A stretch of DNA of 64,000 bases from Microbotryomycetes sp. JL201 (lineage: Eukaryota > Basidiomycota > Microbotryomycetes): contig JAQYUZ010000011.1 in assembly GCA_033819885.1 (NCBI GenBank), positions 372,001-436,000 of the forward strand, given 5' to 3'. Shown one piece after another: positions 11,301-24,723 of this stretch. A program made the position numbers and the translations under genes. Every line of letters begins with the position of its first letter. The first letter of the stretch is position 1. Under the pieces are notes generated by a model that had not been told where the DNA came from, did no database searches, and saw only the letters and a list, made by a program, of their open reading frames with translations.

Positions 11301-14300
11301 GAACGGCAATGGAGCGATAGAATCTCACGCAAGCAAGCATACGACATACGTTCGCGAATTGGCCTCAATTGTTTCTGCCTTTCATGACCAGACGAACGCG
11401 CTGATCGATATGTACGCCGAGGTCGGCCGTAATATAGACAAGCTTGCGACTTGCACGTACTCGAGTGAAGCGTTTGGCGAAATCTTGTCGAGCGTTCAAA
11501 AGACTATCGACAAGCTCAACCTTGAAGGCTTTGCAAATCTGGGCGCATGGGTCGCACAAATCGACGCAAAAATCGAGAAAGCGCTCAAGAAGCGACTCGA
11601 ACGCGTCATTGACAAGTGGTCGGCGTACTTCAGCAAGAACCTGAGCGAGACGAAGGCCGAACCCAAGAGGAACAAGAATGCTCGCGCAGAGCAAACGGCG
11701 AGTAGACTAGTTTCCAAAGTGTATTGTAAGACGCTTACCACTCGGTGGGAAAACAGATCGCCGACCCGGACGCTGCACTCGTCGTCGAGCCCGTTACGCA
11801 CGAAGTTCGGATTCAAAATCAAGTCATCTACCTCGATCCGCCACTCGAACAAGCTCGGGCAGGCTGGTATCAGCAGCTCCAGCAGTGGCTGCAGGTCGTT
11901 TGCGGCTTGCAGCGGATTCAGGGCTCACGATACGAAATTGGATTGCAGATCAAGGACGCGACAAATCAGGGCCAGAACTACGTGTCTTTAGTGAGTCAAG
12001 CGGAATTTTCTTTTCCTCACATTGCTGACCATGTGCTCATGCGTACAGTTGCAGTCTCTCACACCTGGCACCATCAAGAGGCCGTTCACCTTGACGGAGG
12101 ACAAGATCTCCCAGATATCCGCTTACGTCGATAAGTGGCTGCGGTTTCAGTCGCTTTGGGACCTTGAGCCTGAGTATGTGTACGCACGACTCGGCGACTC
12201 CTTGCCCTTGTGGCAGCAGCTATTGCTTGAGATTCGCAAAACTCGATCAACTTTTGACAATTCGGAAACGCAACGCTCGTTCGGAGTCGCTGTCATCGGA
12301 TACGAGCAAGTGCAATCCAGAGTGAATGCCAAGTATGACACTTGGCAGCGAGATATTCTGGCAAAGTTTGGAGCTCGTCTTGGCGCGGCCATGAAAGAGT
12401 CGCATGCGGCTATCGCGAAATCTAGGCACGAGTTGGAGCAACATTCCATTGAAACTTCTTCCACTGCTGCCACGGTCAGTTTCATCACGTTCGTGCAGGA
12501 TCTGAGGCGCAAGGTGGCCAAATGGGCACCAGAAATTACCATTTACAGCGAAGGCCAAAAGACCCTCGAGCGGCAACGGTTTCAATTCCCGTCTGATTGG
12601 ATGTACGTAGACCAGATTGAAGGCGAATGGAGCGCGTTCAACGAGATCCTCAAGCGCAAGAACGCGTCGATCCAAGACCAGTTGGCGGGTCTGCAACTCA
12701 AGATTGCTGCGGAGGACAAGATCGTCTCCAACCGTGTCTCTACCATAATCACAGAGTGGGACGCAAACAAGCCAATCCAAGGTTCATTGAAGGCTGACGC
12801 CGCCATGCTCGCCATCGCGGCGTTCGAGACACGCGTGACCCAACTGCAAGACGACGTCTCGACCGTTGCACGAGCAAAGGAAGCGCTCGAGCTTGATCTT
12901 GTCCGTGATGATCGATTAGAGCCAGTGCTTGAGGAGATCCGCGACTTGAAGGCGGTTTGGACGGCATTGTCGGGCGTTTGGGCTCAAGTTGGCGAATTGC
13001 GCGACATGCTGTGGTCAACGATCCAAACGCGCAAACTACGACAACAACTCGACAGTTTGTTGTCGTCTACTCGAGAAATGCCAAGTCGCATGCGCCAATA
13101 TGCCGCCTTCGAACACGTTCAAGAGTCGCTTCGCCAACTGCTCAAGTCGAACGCGCTCATCAGCGAGCTCAAGAGCGAGGCTTTGCGGGAGCGCCATTGG
13201 CGTCAGTTGTTCAAGGCTTTGCGCGTTCCTCAGCAGTATTCACCTTCTTCGATGACACTCGGTGCGGTCTGGGATCTCGATCTGAAGCGAAACGAGACCG
13301 CCATCAAAGAGATCATTGTTCAAGCGCAAGGCGAGATGGCGCTTGAAGAGTTTTTGAAGCAGGTCAAGGAAGCCTGGACGAGTTACACCCTTGATCTCGT
13401 CAATTATCAGAACAAGACGAAGCTCATTCGAGGGTGGGAGGACTTGTTCACCAAGTGCGGCGAAAATATCAATTCGCTCAACGCTATGCGTTTGTCGCCA
13501 TACTACAAGGTGTTTGAGGAGGAAGCATCGGCGTGGAATGCGAGGCTCAATAGGGTGCACGCTTTATTCGACGTCTGGATTGACGTCCAAAGGCAATGGG
13601 TATATCTCGAGTTCGTCGATGTGCCTCCTTCTGCAGTCCTCATGCGCTGACCGCCTCCTTCTTTGCAGAGGCATCTTCACAGGCAGCGCCGACATCAAGC
13701 ACTTGCTGCCGATCGAGTCCCAGCGGTTCAACAACATTAACGCCGAGTTTCTCGCAGTCATGAAGAAAGTCGCAAAATCACCCTTTGTTCTCGACGTGCT
13801 CAACATTCCCGACGTTCAGAAGAGCCTCGAGCGTCTAGCCGACTTACTGTCCAAGATTCAGAAAGCTCTGGGCGAGTACCTTGAGCGCGAGCGATCGTCT
13901 TTCCCCCGCTTCTACTTCGTTGGAGACGAGGATCTGCTCGAAATTATCGGCAACAGTAAAGACGTGAGTCGGGCAGCGAGCAGCTGGGTCTTGGTCCTGA
14001 CGCATCAGCACAGATTGCCCGCGTGGGCAAGTTCCTGAAAAAGATGTTCGCCGGACTGTCAGCAATTACGCTCGATGAAGCTGCTTCGAGGATCGAAGGC
14101 ATGTCGTCTCGCGAAGGCGAGCTGGTCGCGTTCTCCTCGCCAATCGTTCTGGCCGACTATCCTCGCGTCAATGACTGGCTAGCGCGGCTTGAAACGGAAA
14201 TGAAGAATTCGTTGGCTGTCCTGCTCGCTAGAGCCTACCGAGACTTGGAATCTTTTTACGCGGCAGCTGAAACCCTTCAGCAAGACCGTTTCCTGTCATG

Positions 14301-17300
14301 GATCGAGCGTTACCCTGCCCAGCTCATCGTGGTAGCTGTTCAGATCGCGTGGACCAAGACGGTTGAGCAAGCTCTCGACTCCGCGGCCGGACTGGACCGA
14401 CCTTTGACCCTCGTCATGCGTGGCCTTGACGTGTTGGCTGACACTGTCCTCACGGACTTGACGCCGATTCAGCGTCGCAAATGCGAGCATCTCATTACCG
14501 AGCTCGTGCACCAACGCGATGTTCTTCGCTCGCTCATGCAGAACAATGTCAAATCGATTGCCGACTTTTCCTGGCTGTACCAGATGCGCTTCTACCTCGA
14601 CACCAGCAAATCTGACGTCCTCGAGCAGGTCGAAGTTCGCATGGCTAGCGCCTCGTTCAAGTACGGCTTCGAGTATCTTGGCGTTCCTGATCGACTTGTG
14701 CAGACGCCGTTAACGGACAGATGCTATCTGACGCTCACACAAGCTCTTGCGACTCGACTCGGTGGTTCGCCTTTTGGCCCGGCCGGGACGGGCAAGACAG
14801 AATCAGTCAAAGCACTGGGAGTTGCCCTCGGCCGCTTCGTTCTTGTATTCTGCTGCGACGAAACTTTTGACTTCCAGGCGATGGGCCGCATCTTCGTCGG
14901 ACTGTGTCAAGTTGGCGCATGGGGCTGCTTCGACGAGTTCAATCGGCTCGAGGAGCGGATCTTGTCGGCTGTCTCGCAGCAAATTCAAACGATTCAGCTT
15001 GGCCTGAGCGCCTCGTTGACGAACCCGTCGACCGAGATCGAGCTCGTCGGCCGTCAGCTGAAGCTATCTCCGGAGACAGGTATCTTCATTACGAGTGAGC
15101 GCTGATCAAACCCTCTCACATCACGCTTGCTAAGCTCGCGAACCCACACAGTGAACCCTGGGTACGCTGGACGCTCAAACTTGCCCGACAATTTGAAGAA
15201 GCTGTTCCGGAGCATCGCTATGACCAAGCCTGACCGCGAGCTCATAGCCCAAGTGATGCTTTTCTCGCAAGGCTTCCGAACGGCAGAGACGCTCGCGAGC
15301 AAGATCGTGCCGTTTTTCAACTTGTGTATGGAGCAGCTGGTGTCGCAACCCCATTACGATTTTGGCCTGCGCGCGCTCAAGTCGGTTCTCGTCAGCGCCG
15401 GTTTCATCAAACGTGAAGCACTTCTTTCGGCTGACGGAGAAGCAAAGACTGAAGACGTTGGCACGGCGGAGCAAGAGATCTTGATTCAGAGCGTTACGGA
15501 AACCATAGTGCCAAAGCTGGTCGCAGATGATGTGCCCCTGCTCAAAGGGTCAGTCCCAAGCGCGTTTTTGCATTCAGATCAACGTCTCACAGGTGTCACA
15601 TGGTAGCTTGCTCTCTGACGTGTTCCCGGGCGTCGAGTACAAACCGGTCAACCTCGACAAGCTTCGGGAGCACATTCTGTCTGTCTGCGGAGAGAAGAAT
15701 CTCGTGGCCGACGACATATGGATGCAAAAGATTATTCAGCTGTATCAAATCCAGAACATTCAGCATGGCCTGATGATGGTCGGCCCGTCGGCCACCGGCA
15801 AGACTTCGGCCTGGAACGTATTGTTGACAGCACTTGAGCGCTTGACTGGCGTCGAGGGCGTTTCGTACGTAATCGATCCAAAAGCCATGCCGAAAGAAGC
15901 GCTGTACGGCACCCTCGATCCGACGACACGTGAGTGGAATGACGGTCTGTTCACGAACATCTTACGCAAAATTGTCGACGACGTCCGTGGCGAGAGCACA
16001 AAGCGCCACTGGATCATTTTTGACGGAGATGTCGATCCCGAATGGGTGGAGAATCTCAACAGGTGCGCCCAGAGGAGGCAGACACCTCATCGGAACCTTC
16101 GCTAACCTGAATGTCACCTATAGCGTCCTAGACGACAACAAGCTGCTGACGCTGCCGAACGGCGAGCGTCTGAACCTGCCGCCCAACGTTCGCATTATGT
16201 TTGAGGTCGAGTCACTCAAGTACGCCACGCTGGCGACAGTATCTCGATGCGGCATGGTCTGGTTCAGCGAAGACGCTGTATCGCCCTCGATGCTCTCCCA
16301 CAACTACCTAGCCAATTTACGCAGTCTCCCGTTGGGCGTGGCTGAAGAGGAGCTGGCGTCCGATGCGCTGAATCGAGCTGGATTGGATCACGAAGGGACG
16401 ACGACTATGCGCACTCAAATGTTGGTTGCCGACCGCCTTGAGCAATTTTTTGAGCCAGACGGTCTCGTCTCTAGAGCTCTGGAGAAGGCTCGTAAAACTG
16501 ATCACATCATGGACTTCACCGACGTCCGAGCCATCTCGACACTGTTTTCGCTCATCAACAAAGCCATTCGAAACGTTCTCGACTACAACGCTCAGCATGC
16601 AGACTTCCCTCTTCAAGCAGAACAGGTCGAAGCATACATGCTGAAGCGGTTGCTGCTCGCGCTCGTGTGGTCAATGACGGGCGACTCGAAACTTGACACA
16701 CGCGCCGATATGGGCACATTCTTGCGGGACAATTCTGGCCTCGACTTTCCTCCAATGTCTGCTAGTGACTCGCTCATTGATTTCGACGTTCAAGTTGGAA
16801 CAGGGGATTGGGTCGCTTGGCAAAAGTCGGTTCCGACGGTCGAGATTGAGACTCACGCTGTTTTGTCTTCAGAAGTTGTCATACCGACAATTGACACTGT
16901 TCGACACGAGGAAGTGCTCTATGCCTGGCTTGCGGAACATCGTCCGCTAATGCTGTGCGGCCCGCCCGGCTCTGGCAAGACTATGACGCTTTTCAGCGCT
17001 TTGCGCAAGTTGCCCGACCTGGAGGTTGTCGGCCTCAATTTTTCAAGTGCGACGACGCCTGAACTCATTCTCAAGACCTTTGAACAACATTGCGAGTACC
17101 GCAAGACTCCCAACGGAGTTATTCTCACGCCACTTCAGGTTGGGAAGTGGGTTGTTTTGTTCTGCGACGAGATCAATCTGCCCGCCTTGGACAAGTATGG
17201 CACGCAGCGTGTTATCTCGTTCATTCGCCAACTCGTCGAGCAAGGTGGATTCTGGCGTACGACGGACAAAGCCTGGGTCAAACTCGAGCGTATCCAGTTC

Positions 17301-20300
17301 GTCGGAGCATGCAACCCACCTACGGATCCAGGTCGCGTTCCGCTCAGTCCCCGATTCCTGCGCCATGCCCCGCTGATCATGGTCGACTACCCTGGAGAAA
17401 TGTCGCTGAAGCAGATCTACGGCACATTCAATCGCGCCCTGCTCAAGGTGGTGCCCAACCTGCGCGCATTTTGGGAGCCTTTAACGGCAGCCATGGTCGA
17501 AATGTACTTATCGTCTCAGAAGCGGTTCACGACGGACATTCAAGCGCACTACATCTACTCGCCTCGCGAACTTACGCGTTGGATGCGTGGCATCTATGAG
17601 GCGATTCGTCCTCTCGACAACCTATCAACCGAAGGGCTTGTCCGTGTCTGGGCTCACGAGGCTCTGCGTTTATTCCAGGACCGCTTGGTGGCGGAAGACG
17701 AGCGAGTTTGGACAGATCAAATGGTCGATTCGATTGCGTTGACTCATTTCCCGACACTCGTTCGCGACGAGGCTCTCGCAAGGCCAATTCTGTTCTCCAA
17801 CTGGACGTCTAGGCACTACATCCCCGTCGATCGCGAAGAGTTGCGCGAGTACACAAAGGCTCGTTTGCGCGTATTCCACGAAGAAGAGCTGGACGTTCAG
17901 CTCGTGCTCTTCAACGATGTTTTGGACCATGTCTTGCGCATTGATCGAGTATTCCGTCAGGTGCAAGGACATATGCTTTTGATTGGAGTCAGTGGCAGTG
18001 GCAAGGTTCGTTAATCGTCTGACGAGACTTGGTCACTACGCTCAATTTGATTCTTTTTGCAGACAACCTTGTCGCGCTTCGTCGCCTGGATGAATGGCCT
18101 CAGTGTGTTTCAGATCAAAGTTCACAATAAGTATACCGCAGAGAGCTTTGATGACGACCTTCGGATGGTGCTGCGTCGCTCAGGCTGCAAGGGCGAGAAG
18201 ATAGCGTTCATCATGGACGAGTCGAACGTGTTGGATTCTGGCTTCCTCGAACGCATGAACACGTTGCTTGCCAATGCCGAAGTCCCTGGCCTTTTCGAAG
18301 GCGACGAGTACGCCGCCCTAATGACGGCTTGCAAGGAAGGCGCACAACGCGACGGGCTCATACTCGACTCGCATGAAGAACTGTACCGGTGGTTTACGCA
18401 ACAGGTTGCCAGAAACTTGCACGTTGTGTTCACGATGAATCCTCCATCGAGTGGTCTGGCTTCTCGGGCAGCCACGTCACCGGCCTTGTTCAATCGTTGT
18501 GTCCTCGACTGGTTTGGTGATTGGTCTGAGCAGGCATTCTACCAGGTCGGCAAGGAGTTCACCAATATTCTTGATCTCGACATTGCTTCGTATCAACCGC
18601 CAGCCCATTTCCCGTTGGCTTATCAACAACTGTCGTTGCCGCCAATCCACCGAACGGCAATCGTCAACGCCCTTGTGCATGTACACAAATCCATGTATGA
18701 CACGAACGCGCGCCTCTTGCGCCGTCAAGGGAGGAGCAATGCCGCCACACCTCGACACTACCTCGACTTCATCAGTCAGTATGTGCGCCTTTTCAACGAG
18801 AAGCGCGACTCTCTTGAGGAGCAGCAGCGCCATCTCAACGTCGGTTTGGACAAGCTTCGCGCTACGGTCACTCAAGTCGAAGATTTGCGCAAGAGTTTGG
18901 CCGTCAAGCGGACACAGCTTGAAACTAAGAACGCAGAAGCCAACGAGAAGCTGCAGCGCATGGTCGGCGACCAACAAGACGCCGAGCAAAAGAAAGTGGC
19001 TTCGATCGAAATGCAGGCGGCCCTTGAAGAGCAAAAAAAAGAGATCGCTGCGCGTAAGGAGCTTGTCGTTGGCGAACTGGCCGACGCCGAGCCGGCCGTG
19101 CTTGATGCGCAAGCTGCCGTGTCCAACATCAAGAAGCAGCAGCTGACTGAAGTCAGATCAATGGCCAATCCGCCCGAGGCAGTCAAGCTCGCGATGGAGT
19201 CCGTTTGCACATTGCTCGGTTTCAAGATTGACGGCTGGAAGACGGTGCAGAGCATCATTCGCCGGGACGACTTTATTGCCAGCATTGTCAACTTCAACAC
19301 AGTGCATCAGATGACGCCCCAGCTCCGAAGCAAGATGCAGATCGAATACTTGTCGAGGAGCACGTTCAACTTCGAGACGATCAACCGAGCGTCGAAAGCG
19401 TGTGGACCGTTGTGCCAATGGGTCATTGCCCAAGTCAAATACTCTGAAATCCTTGACAAGGTTGGTCCGTTGCGAGCAGAAGTCGAGCAACTCGAATACG
19501 AGGCGGAGACGACAACGCAGCAAGCCTCGGCCATCATGAGCATGATTGCCGAGCTTGAGTCGCGCATCGCTTCATACAAGGAGGAGTATGCTCTTCTCAT
19601 CAGCGATACTCAGAGTATCAAAACGGAGATGGAGAAGGTACAGCGCCGGGTTGACCGCTCAGTCACTCTGCTCGATAGTCTCAGCTCGGAGCGCGAACGC
19701 TGGGAAGCGGGCAGCAAGACGTTTGATGATGAGATGAGAACAGTTCCTGGCGACGTTCTGCTGTCGGCTGCCTTCGTCGCCTACGCTGGCTACTTCGATC
19801 AAGGCTATCGGGAGGCGATGTGGCGAGGCTGGACGAACCACTTGATGGACGCCAATATCACGTTCAAGTCCGAACTAGCCCTCGTAGAGTACCTTTCGAC
19901 AGCCGAAGATCGCCTCGACTGGAGCGCAAACGCACTGCCTGCCGACGACTTGTGCATGGAGAACGCGATCGTGCTCAAGCGCTTCGACCGGTATCCGCTT
20001 GTCATTGACCCTTCTGGACAAGCGACCAAATTTTTGGTGAACGAGTACAAGGACCGTAAGATCTCGGTCACTAGTTTCCTGGACGAAGCTTTCCTCAAGA
20101 ATCTCGAGAGTGCTTTGCGATTCGGCACACCCATTCTTATCCAGGATGTTGAGCATCTGGACCCAATCCTGAATGCCGTGCTGAACAAAGAGCTAAGGCG
20201 AGCAGGGGGACGGACTTTGATCCGCCTTGGCAATCAGGATATCGATTTCTCGCCTGCGTTTACGTGAGTTTTGTCTTTGAGCTCACGCACAGATGGTCTG

Positions 20301-23300
20301 ACTCGCTCTGTCCTGCAGAATGTTCTTGTCGACTCGGGACCCTTCAATAGAAGTACCAATCGATCTCAATTCTCGCGTCACTATCGTCAATTTTTCAGTA
20401 AGTTTCCGCCGCAAAGGTCCGCTTTGATCCAGGAACTGATTGACTCGGTACACAGGTCACTAGAGCAAGTCTGCAAGCTCAATCACTTAACAGAGTCTTG
20501 CAGGTCGAGCGACCGGATGTCGACAGGAAGCGTTCAGACCTCTTGCGGCTCCAAGGCGAGTTCAAAGCTCGGCTGCTCGCCCTGGAAAAGAGCTTGCTGC
20601 AGGCGTTGAATGCGGCAAGCGGCAACATCCTAGACGACGACATGTATGTCATTCAAGATCGGCGAAGGCTATGCTCTCTGACTCGTCCGTCTTTGCAGCG
20701 TTATTGAATCCCTGGAAAAGCTCAAGAGAGAGGCAGCCGAGATTGTACGCAAGGTCGACGAAACAGATGTTATCATGGCCGAAGTCGAACAAGTCACGAA
20801 TGAATACTCGCATCTCGCTCAAGCTAGCAGTGCCGTTTTCTTCATCCTCGACGAGTTGAGCCTTCTCCACCACTTCTACCAGTTCTCGCTCAGGTTCTAC
20901 ACCGACATCTTCGACCATGCACTTGTGCACAACCCTCGCCTGCAAGGCGTGTCTGACAACCAGGAACGACTTGGCATCATCACTGAAGACTTGTTCTTGC
21001 ACGTTTTCAAGCGGACTTCGCGCGCACTTTTGCATTCGGATCACCTTACTTTGGCTGCGTTGCTCGCTCAAGTCAAGCTGCGTGGGACGCAAGCCGAGCT
21101 GGACGAATCCGAATTTGCTTTCTTGCTCGAGGGGGGCTTCCTCGCAGCTCACGTGCCTGACGACGTCTCGCTGTCAATACTTGATCCGGCTCAGCAGCAG
21201 AATCTCAGGGCTTTCAGTCGACTGCCTTGCTTCGCCGACGTCAAAGCTCACATGGATCTGCATGAATCGCAATGGAAAGCTTTCCTGTCATCGAGCAACG
21301 CAGAGGCGCAGATCCCGGACATCTGGCAAGAGGCGAATCGTGAGTGCCGCTGGCACAACAAGTTCCTCCTGTAAACCATGCTGATAGATCGACGACTTTG
21401 TGCAGTCACCTCCAAATTGTTACGCAACATGCTCATCGTCAAATGCTTCCGACCAGACCGCTTGTTGCAGACCGTGGCGCTCTTTGTCAACAAGGTGTTC
21501 GGTCGAGATTTGTTCCTGGAAGTCTCATACGATCTCGCACAGGTTGTGCAGTCCGAGGTCGAAGCCACGTCGCCCGTGTGCCTGTCCTCTGTGCCGGGAT
21601 ACGATGCCAGCTATCGCGTTGATAGCCTTGTTTCCCAAGTCGGGGCCAAATGCACCTCGGTTGCTATGGGGTCGCACGAGGGCTACTCCCTAGCGGATCA
21701 AGCGATCGCCGCTGCTGCAAGGACGGGCAACTGGGTCCTGCTCAAGAACGTTCATTTGGCTCCTGCCTGGCTCGGACAGCTCGAGAAACGGCTGCACAGC
21801 CTCAGCCCGAACAAGGCATTCCGACTGTTTTTGACGATGGAAACGAACCCGAAGATCCCGGTCAACATTCTTCGACAAGGTCGAATTCTCATGAACGAGC
21901 CCCCGCCAGGCATCCGAGCGAACATTCTCGAGTCGCTTCAGAGCATTCCACCGGCTCGTCTCTCAAGTGGGCCCGCAGAGAAGGCCCGCTTGTATTTCTT
22001 GCTCGCTTGGTTCCATGCGATCGTGCAAGAGCGCCTGCGATATGTTCCTCTCGGATGGAGCAAGGTGTACGAGTTCAACGATTCCGATCAAGCCGCTGCG
22101 CTTGCGACAATCGACTCCTGGGTTGCCACTGCCGCCAAGGGACGCTCTAACGTCAACCCCGCGGCAATCCCATGGGACGCAATCCGGTGCCTCGTTCGAG
22201 AGACAGTGTACGGTGGCAAAATTGACAACGAGTTTGATCAAGCGCTGCTCGACTCGTTCGTCGGCTATTTCTTCTCTGCGAAAGCGTATGACGCAAACTT
22301 TGAGCTCGTGCCTGCGACCGAGGACGAGCCGGCTGTTCTGGCACCTGAAGCGACAAGGCTCGAACAATTCGTGGAATGGGCGACGAAGTTGCCGGAGCAA
22401 GAGCCGCCTTCCTATCTCGGTTTGCCCTCTTCAGCAGAAAAGGTCATTGCCGCGACACAAGGCGAGTCGATCCGAGACCTGAGCATTCTCTCGTGCTGAC
22501 CGGAATTTTCTGCAGGCGCCCAGCTCTTGGTCCGATTGCAGAAGATGAGGTCGCTCTCGGACGAGGACGAGACTGTCTCTGAAGACTTGAGACAGAGCGT
22601 CGCTTCTGCGCAGCCGTTGTGGATGCGCACGTTGCGGTCTTCCTGTCTAGAGTGGCTGCAAGTCCTGCCCGAGGTGAGCTGTTTTCGGTGCGAAGAGCTT
22701 GTCCATGAAAGCTAACTGATCATACTATCTTCGAAGACTGCGCCGACACTCCGCAACGCCGAAGACCCATTGTCGCGCTTCTATGAACGCGAGTGTGCGC
22801 TCGCCGTTCGCCTGTTGCATAGCGTGCGAGAAGATCTTGACAGCATCGCTCGAGTCTGTGCCGGTGCTCTCAAGCAGACAAACGACTTGCGCGCATTGTT
22901 GTCGGCGCTTGCGAAGGGTTCAGTCCCCGGCACTTGGACCCAGTATAAAGTTCGAGAGATGCCGGTCTCGAGTTGGATCGCCGACTTTACGGAACGAATT
23001 GAGCAGCTTGAGCGCATCGTCAGCGCCCACAAGGCAGGCCGTTCGTTCAAGGATGAGTCAGTCACGCTCGGTTTGCTGTTCCATCCTCACGGTTTCGTGA
23101 CGGCGACAAGACAAAGTGTCGCGCATGAAACGCGATATTCGCTCGAATTGCTCAAACTCAAGGTTGATTTGGGAGAATCGCAGTCGGCACGAGGCGGCTT
23201 CGTCATCAATGGTGAGCTTTGCGTGTTTGCTTTCGGATGACGGCTCGCTGACGCTCGCATCTCCGTCGTCTGCAAGGTCTGACTCTTGTCGGCGCGTCCT

Positions 23301-23551
23301 ATGATGGAGGAGCTCTCCGTTTCAACGACGGATCAACAACCCCAGTCGCAGCTTCACGCTTGTCATGGATTGCCTGCTCTGCTATTGGCGATTCTCGTCA
23401 TGATGATGGGCAAGCCATTGTCGAAATTCCGTGCTGGCTCGACTCTTCAAGAACGGATGTTCTGTTCACGGTCAAGCTCGATGTTGCCGGCGACGTGAAC
23501 AAGAGCGTCTTGGCACAGAGGGCAGTGGCAATGATCGCCGCTGGAGTTTGA
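8360..23551 (+). CDS. DYN1: cytoplasmic dynein heavy chain
   Basis: This is the minus-end-directed microtubule motor that moves nuclei, endosomes and spindles. Twenty-two exons encode about 4,600 residues. The N-terminal tail (about residues 1-1,900) carries the dimerisation and linker regions. AAA1 has Walker [10 protein letters not shown] (14776-14802, about residue 1,950) followed by [20 protein letters not shown]2 has GPSATGKT near 15783; AAA3 has GPPGSGKT near 16966; AAA4 has GVSGSGKT, split by intron 18006-18062 between Lys and Thr. The coiled-coil stalk lies near 18830-19560, with the microtubule-binding tip in between ([13 protein letters not shown], near 19165). AAA5, AAA6 and the C-terminal domain follow, ending MIAAGV. 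Two introns start with GC instead of GT (8613 and 22462). The ATG at 8360 gives [16 protein letters not shown]; an upstream in-frame extension would run toward the Mim2-like gene and is less likely. The single gene differs from the two-gene heavy chain of Ustilago maydis. Confidence 0.98.
8613..8682 (+). other. GC-AG intron, dynein intron 1
   Basis: The donor reads AAAG|GCGAGC and the acceptor ATGCAG. Only this pair joins the two reading frames (LEPDSK to GDGSGDDS). The GT dinucleotides nearby are in the wrong phase. A ctgataat branch-like site lies upstream of the acceptor. Confidence 0.8.
18006..18062 (+). other. intron inside the AAA4 Walker A motif of dynein
   Basis: A canonical gt...ag intron of 57 nt sits between the Lys and Thr codons of GVSGSGK|T. 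Removing it restores a complete P-loop. Confidence 0.85.
22462..22515 (+). other. GC-AG intron, dynein intron 19
   Basis: The donor reads CAAG|GCGAGT and the acceptor TTCTGCAG. The join [15 protein letters not shown] keeps the frame; the in-frame continuation without splicing stops after 13 codons. The only close GT donor is in the wrong phase. Confidence 0.85.
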
Positions 23552-23694
23552 TCCGAAAAGACTTTCTTTTTCATTTGCAACTTGATCAGAACCTTTTGCA
23601 TTACAATAGAACTTCGTTTTCACAAATGTTGTCAACAAAGAAAGAGAGCAGACGGGAAAGACTAGAGGCGCGCGTGACTTTTGGCAGAGCAGGT

Positions 23695-24530
23695 TCACCG
23701 TCGAATCCAAGACTTTTTGGAGCGCTCCGGCCCAAATCCACCCGAGCCATCCGAGTTGCCGACGGCTGCCATACTGTTTGACCTCTCGTACGGCACTGTG
23801 CCCGATTTCGGCTTGTGTTTGGCGTCGAGCTGGCTAGCTTTTTTGGCGCCAATGTTGACGGCTTTGACGCCTGCAGTCGCCTTTGATATCTTGACTGGTC
23901 GAGTTCCGACGTACTTGTCTGTAGAACGTGGCGTGGTCAGGATGACTGTGACAATGACAAACTTTGAGTGAGTGCGTTCGAGCGCGACTTGCCGTTCATC
24001 TCTTTCCAGACCTTGAGAAAGTCTTCTGGGTCGCTGTACGACACGAAGCCGAATCCTTTGCCCTTGTTGGTGTACTTGTCCCTGACGATCTTGCTCTTGA
24101 CAAAGCTAGGGTACCTCACGCCCGAGAACGCCTGCTTGAACGCTTCATCCGACAAGGCCGGGTCCAGGTTGCCGATGAAGAGCCTGAAGTGGCTCGGATC
24201 CCACTCTAGCAAGCTCTGATCCTCCCACACTTGGCCTCCACCTTTACGCAAGACGGTCGTGCGTGCTCTGGCCTTTCCTTTGCCGTTGCCGTCCGGGTGA
24301 TTGACGCCGCCTTGCTGCTGGTACATCTTTGCCGCTTCGGGAGTGTAGATAGACTGTTGTGCCATCATATCGGCGTCGTAGCCGCCCTGATATGGGTCAT
24401 AAGGCGCGGCTGCGTAGCCTGCAGAGGTTGGTGCGACCGGTCCAGCGGCGCCTGCTGCTGGCGGGTACGCTGGGCCAGCCGCTGGTGCTTGGCCATATGG
24501 CACATAGTACGGGTTTGAGCTGTATGACAT
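23695..24530 (-). CDS. RBM42: RNA-binding protein 42 homologue (single RRM)
   Basis: RBM42 is a nuclear RNA-binding protein linked to pre-mRNA splicing. Two exons, 24530-23993 and 23918-23695, give 253 residues. The first 80 are rich in Tyr, Pro, Ala and Gly (MSYSSNPYYVPYGQAPAAGP). The RRM follows: RLFIGNLDPALSDEAFKQAF holds RNP2, and KGKGFGFVSYSDPEDF holds RNP1. The family sequence before the RRM (EDQSLLEWDPSHFRLFIGNL) and the helix WKEMN-DKYVGTRPVKI are characteristic of RBM42. The intron uses a GC donor. The C-terminus is short and basic. The stop converges with dynein at 143 bp. Confidence 0.93.
23919..23992 (-). other. GC-AG intron in RBM42
   Basis: The donor on the minus strand reads AACG|GCAAGT, matching the GC-donor consensus, and the acceptor is CTACAG. 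Phase 1 joins EMN to DKYVGTRPVK, the expected RRM helix 2 and strand 4. Using the adjacent GT gives the wrong frame. Confidence 0.85.
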
Positions 24531-24723
24531 TTGCGTCGGGGCAAATTATCGCGACTGGGCGTGGCAGGACGCAGAAACGCATGCGCGTGCGCTTTGGCGT
24601 TTGACCATGCGCGCCGCACTCCGCAGGATGGCACCCGTCCCGTACAGGCAGTGCGTGACATTGACACAGAAGCTTGTCTAGATCAGCGCTGACCGCTGTC
24701 GACTGCTCTCGGCGTGCAGAGAC

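Noticed and set aside
18477-19112. Long antisense open frame of about 210 codons within dynein, with Leu- and Val-rich composition
   Set aside because: It mirrors the codon bias of the sense strand, has no conserved motif, and the sense frame is a clear dynein stalk.
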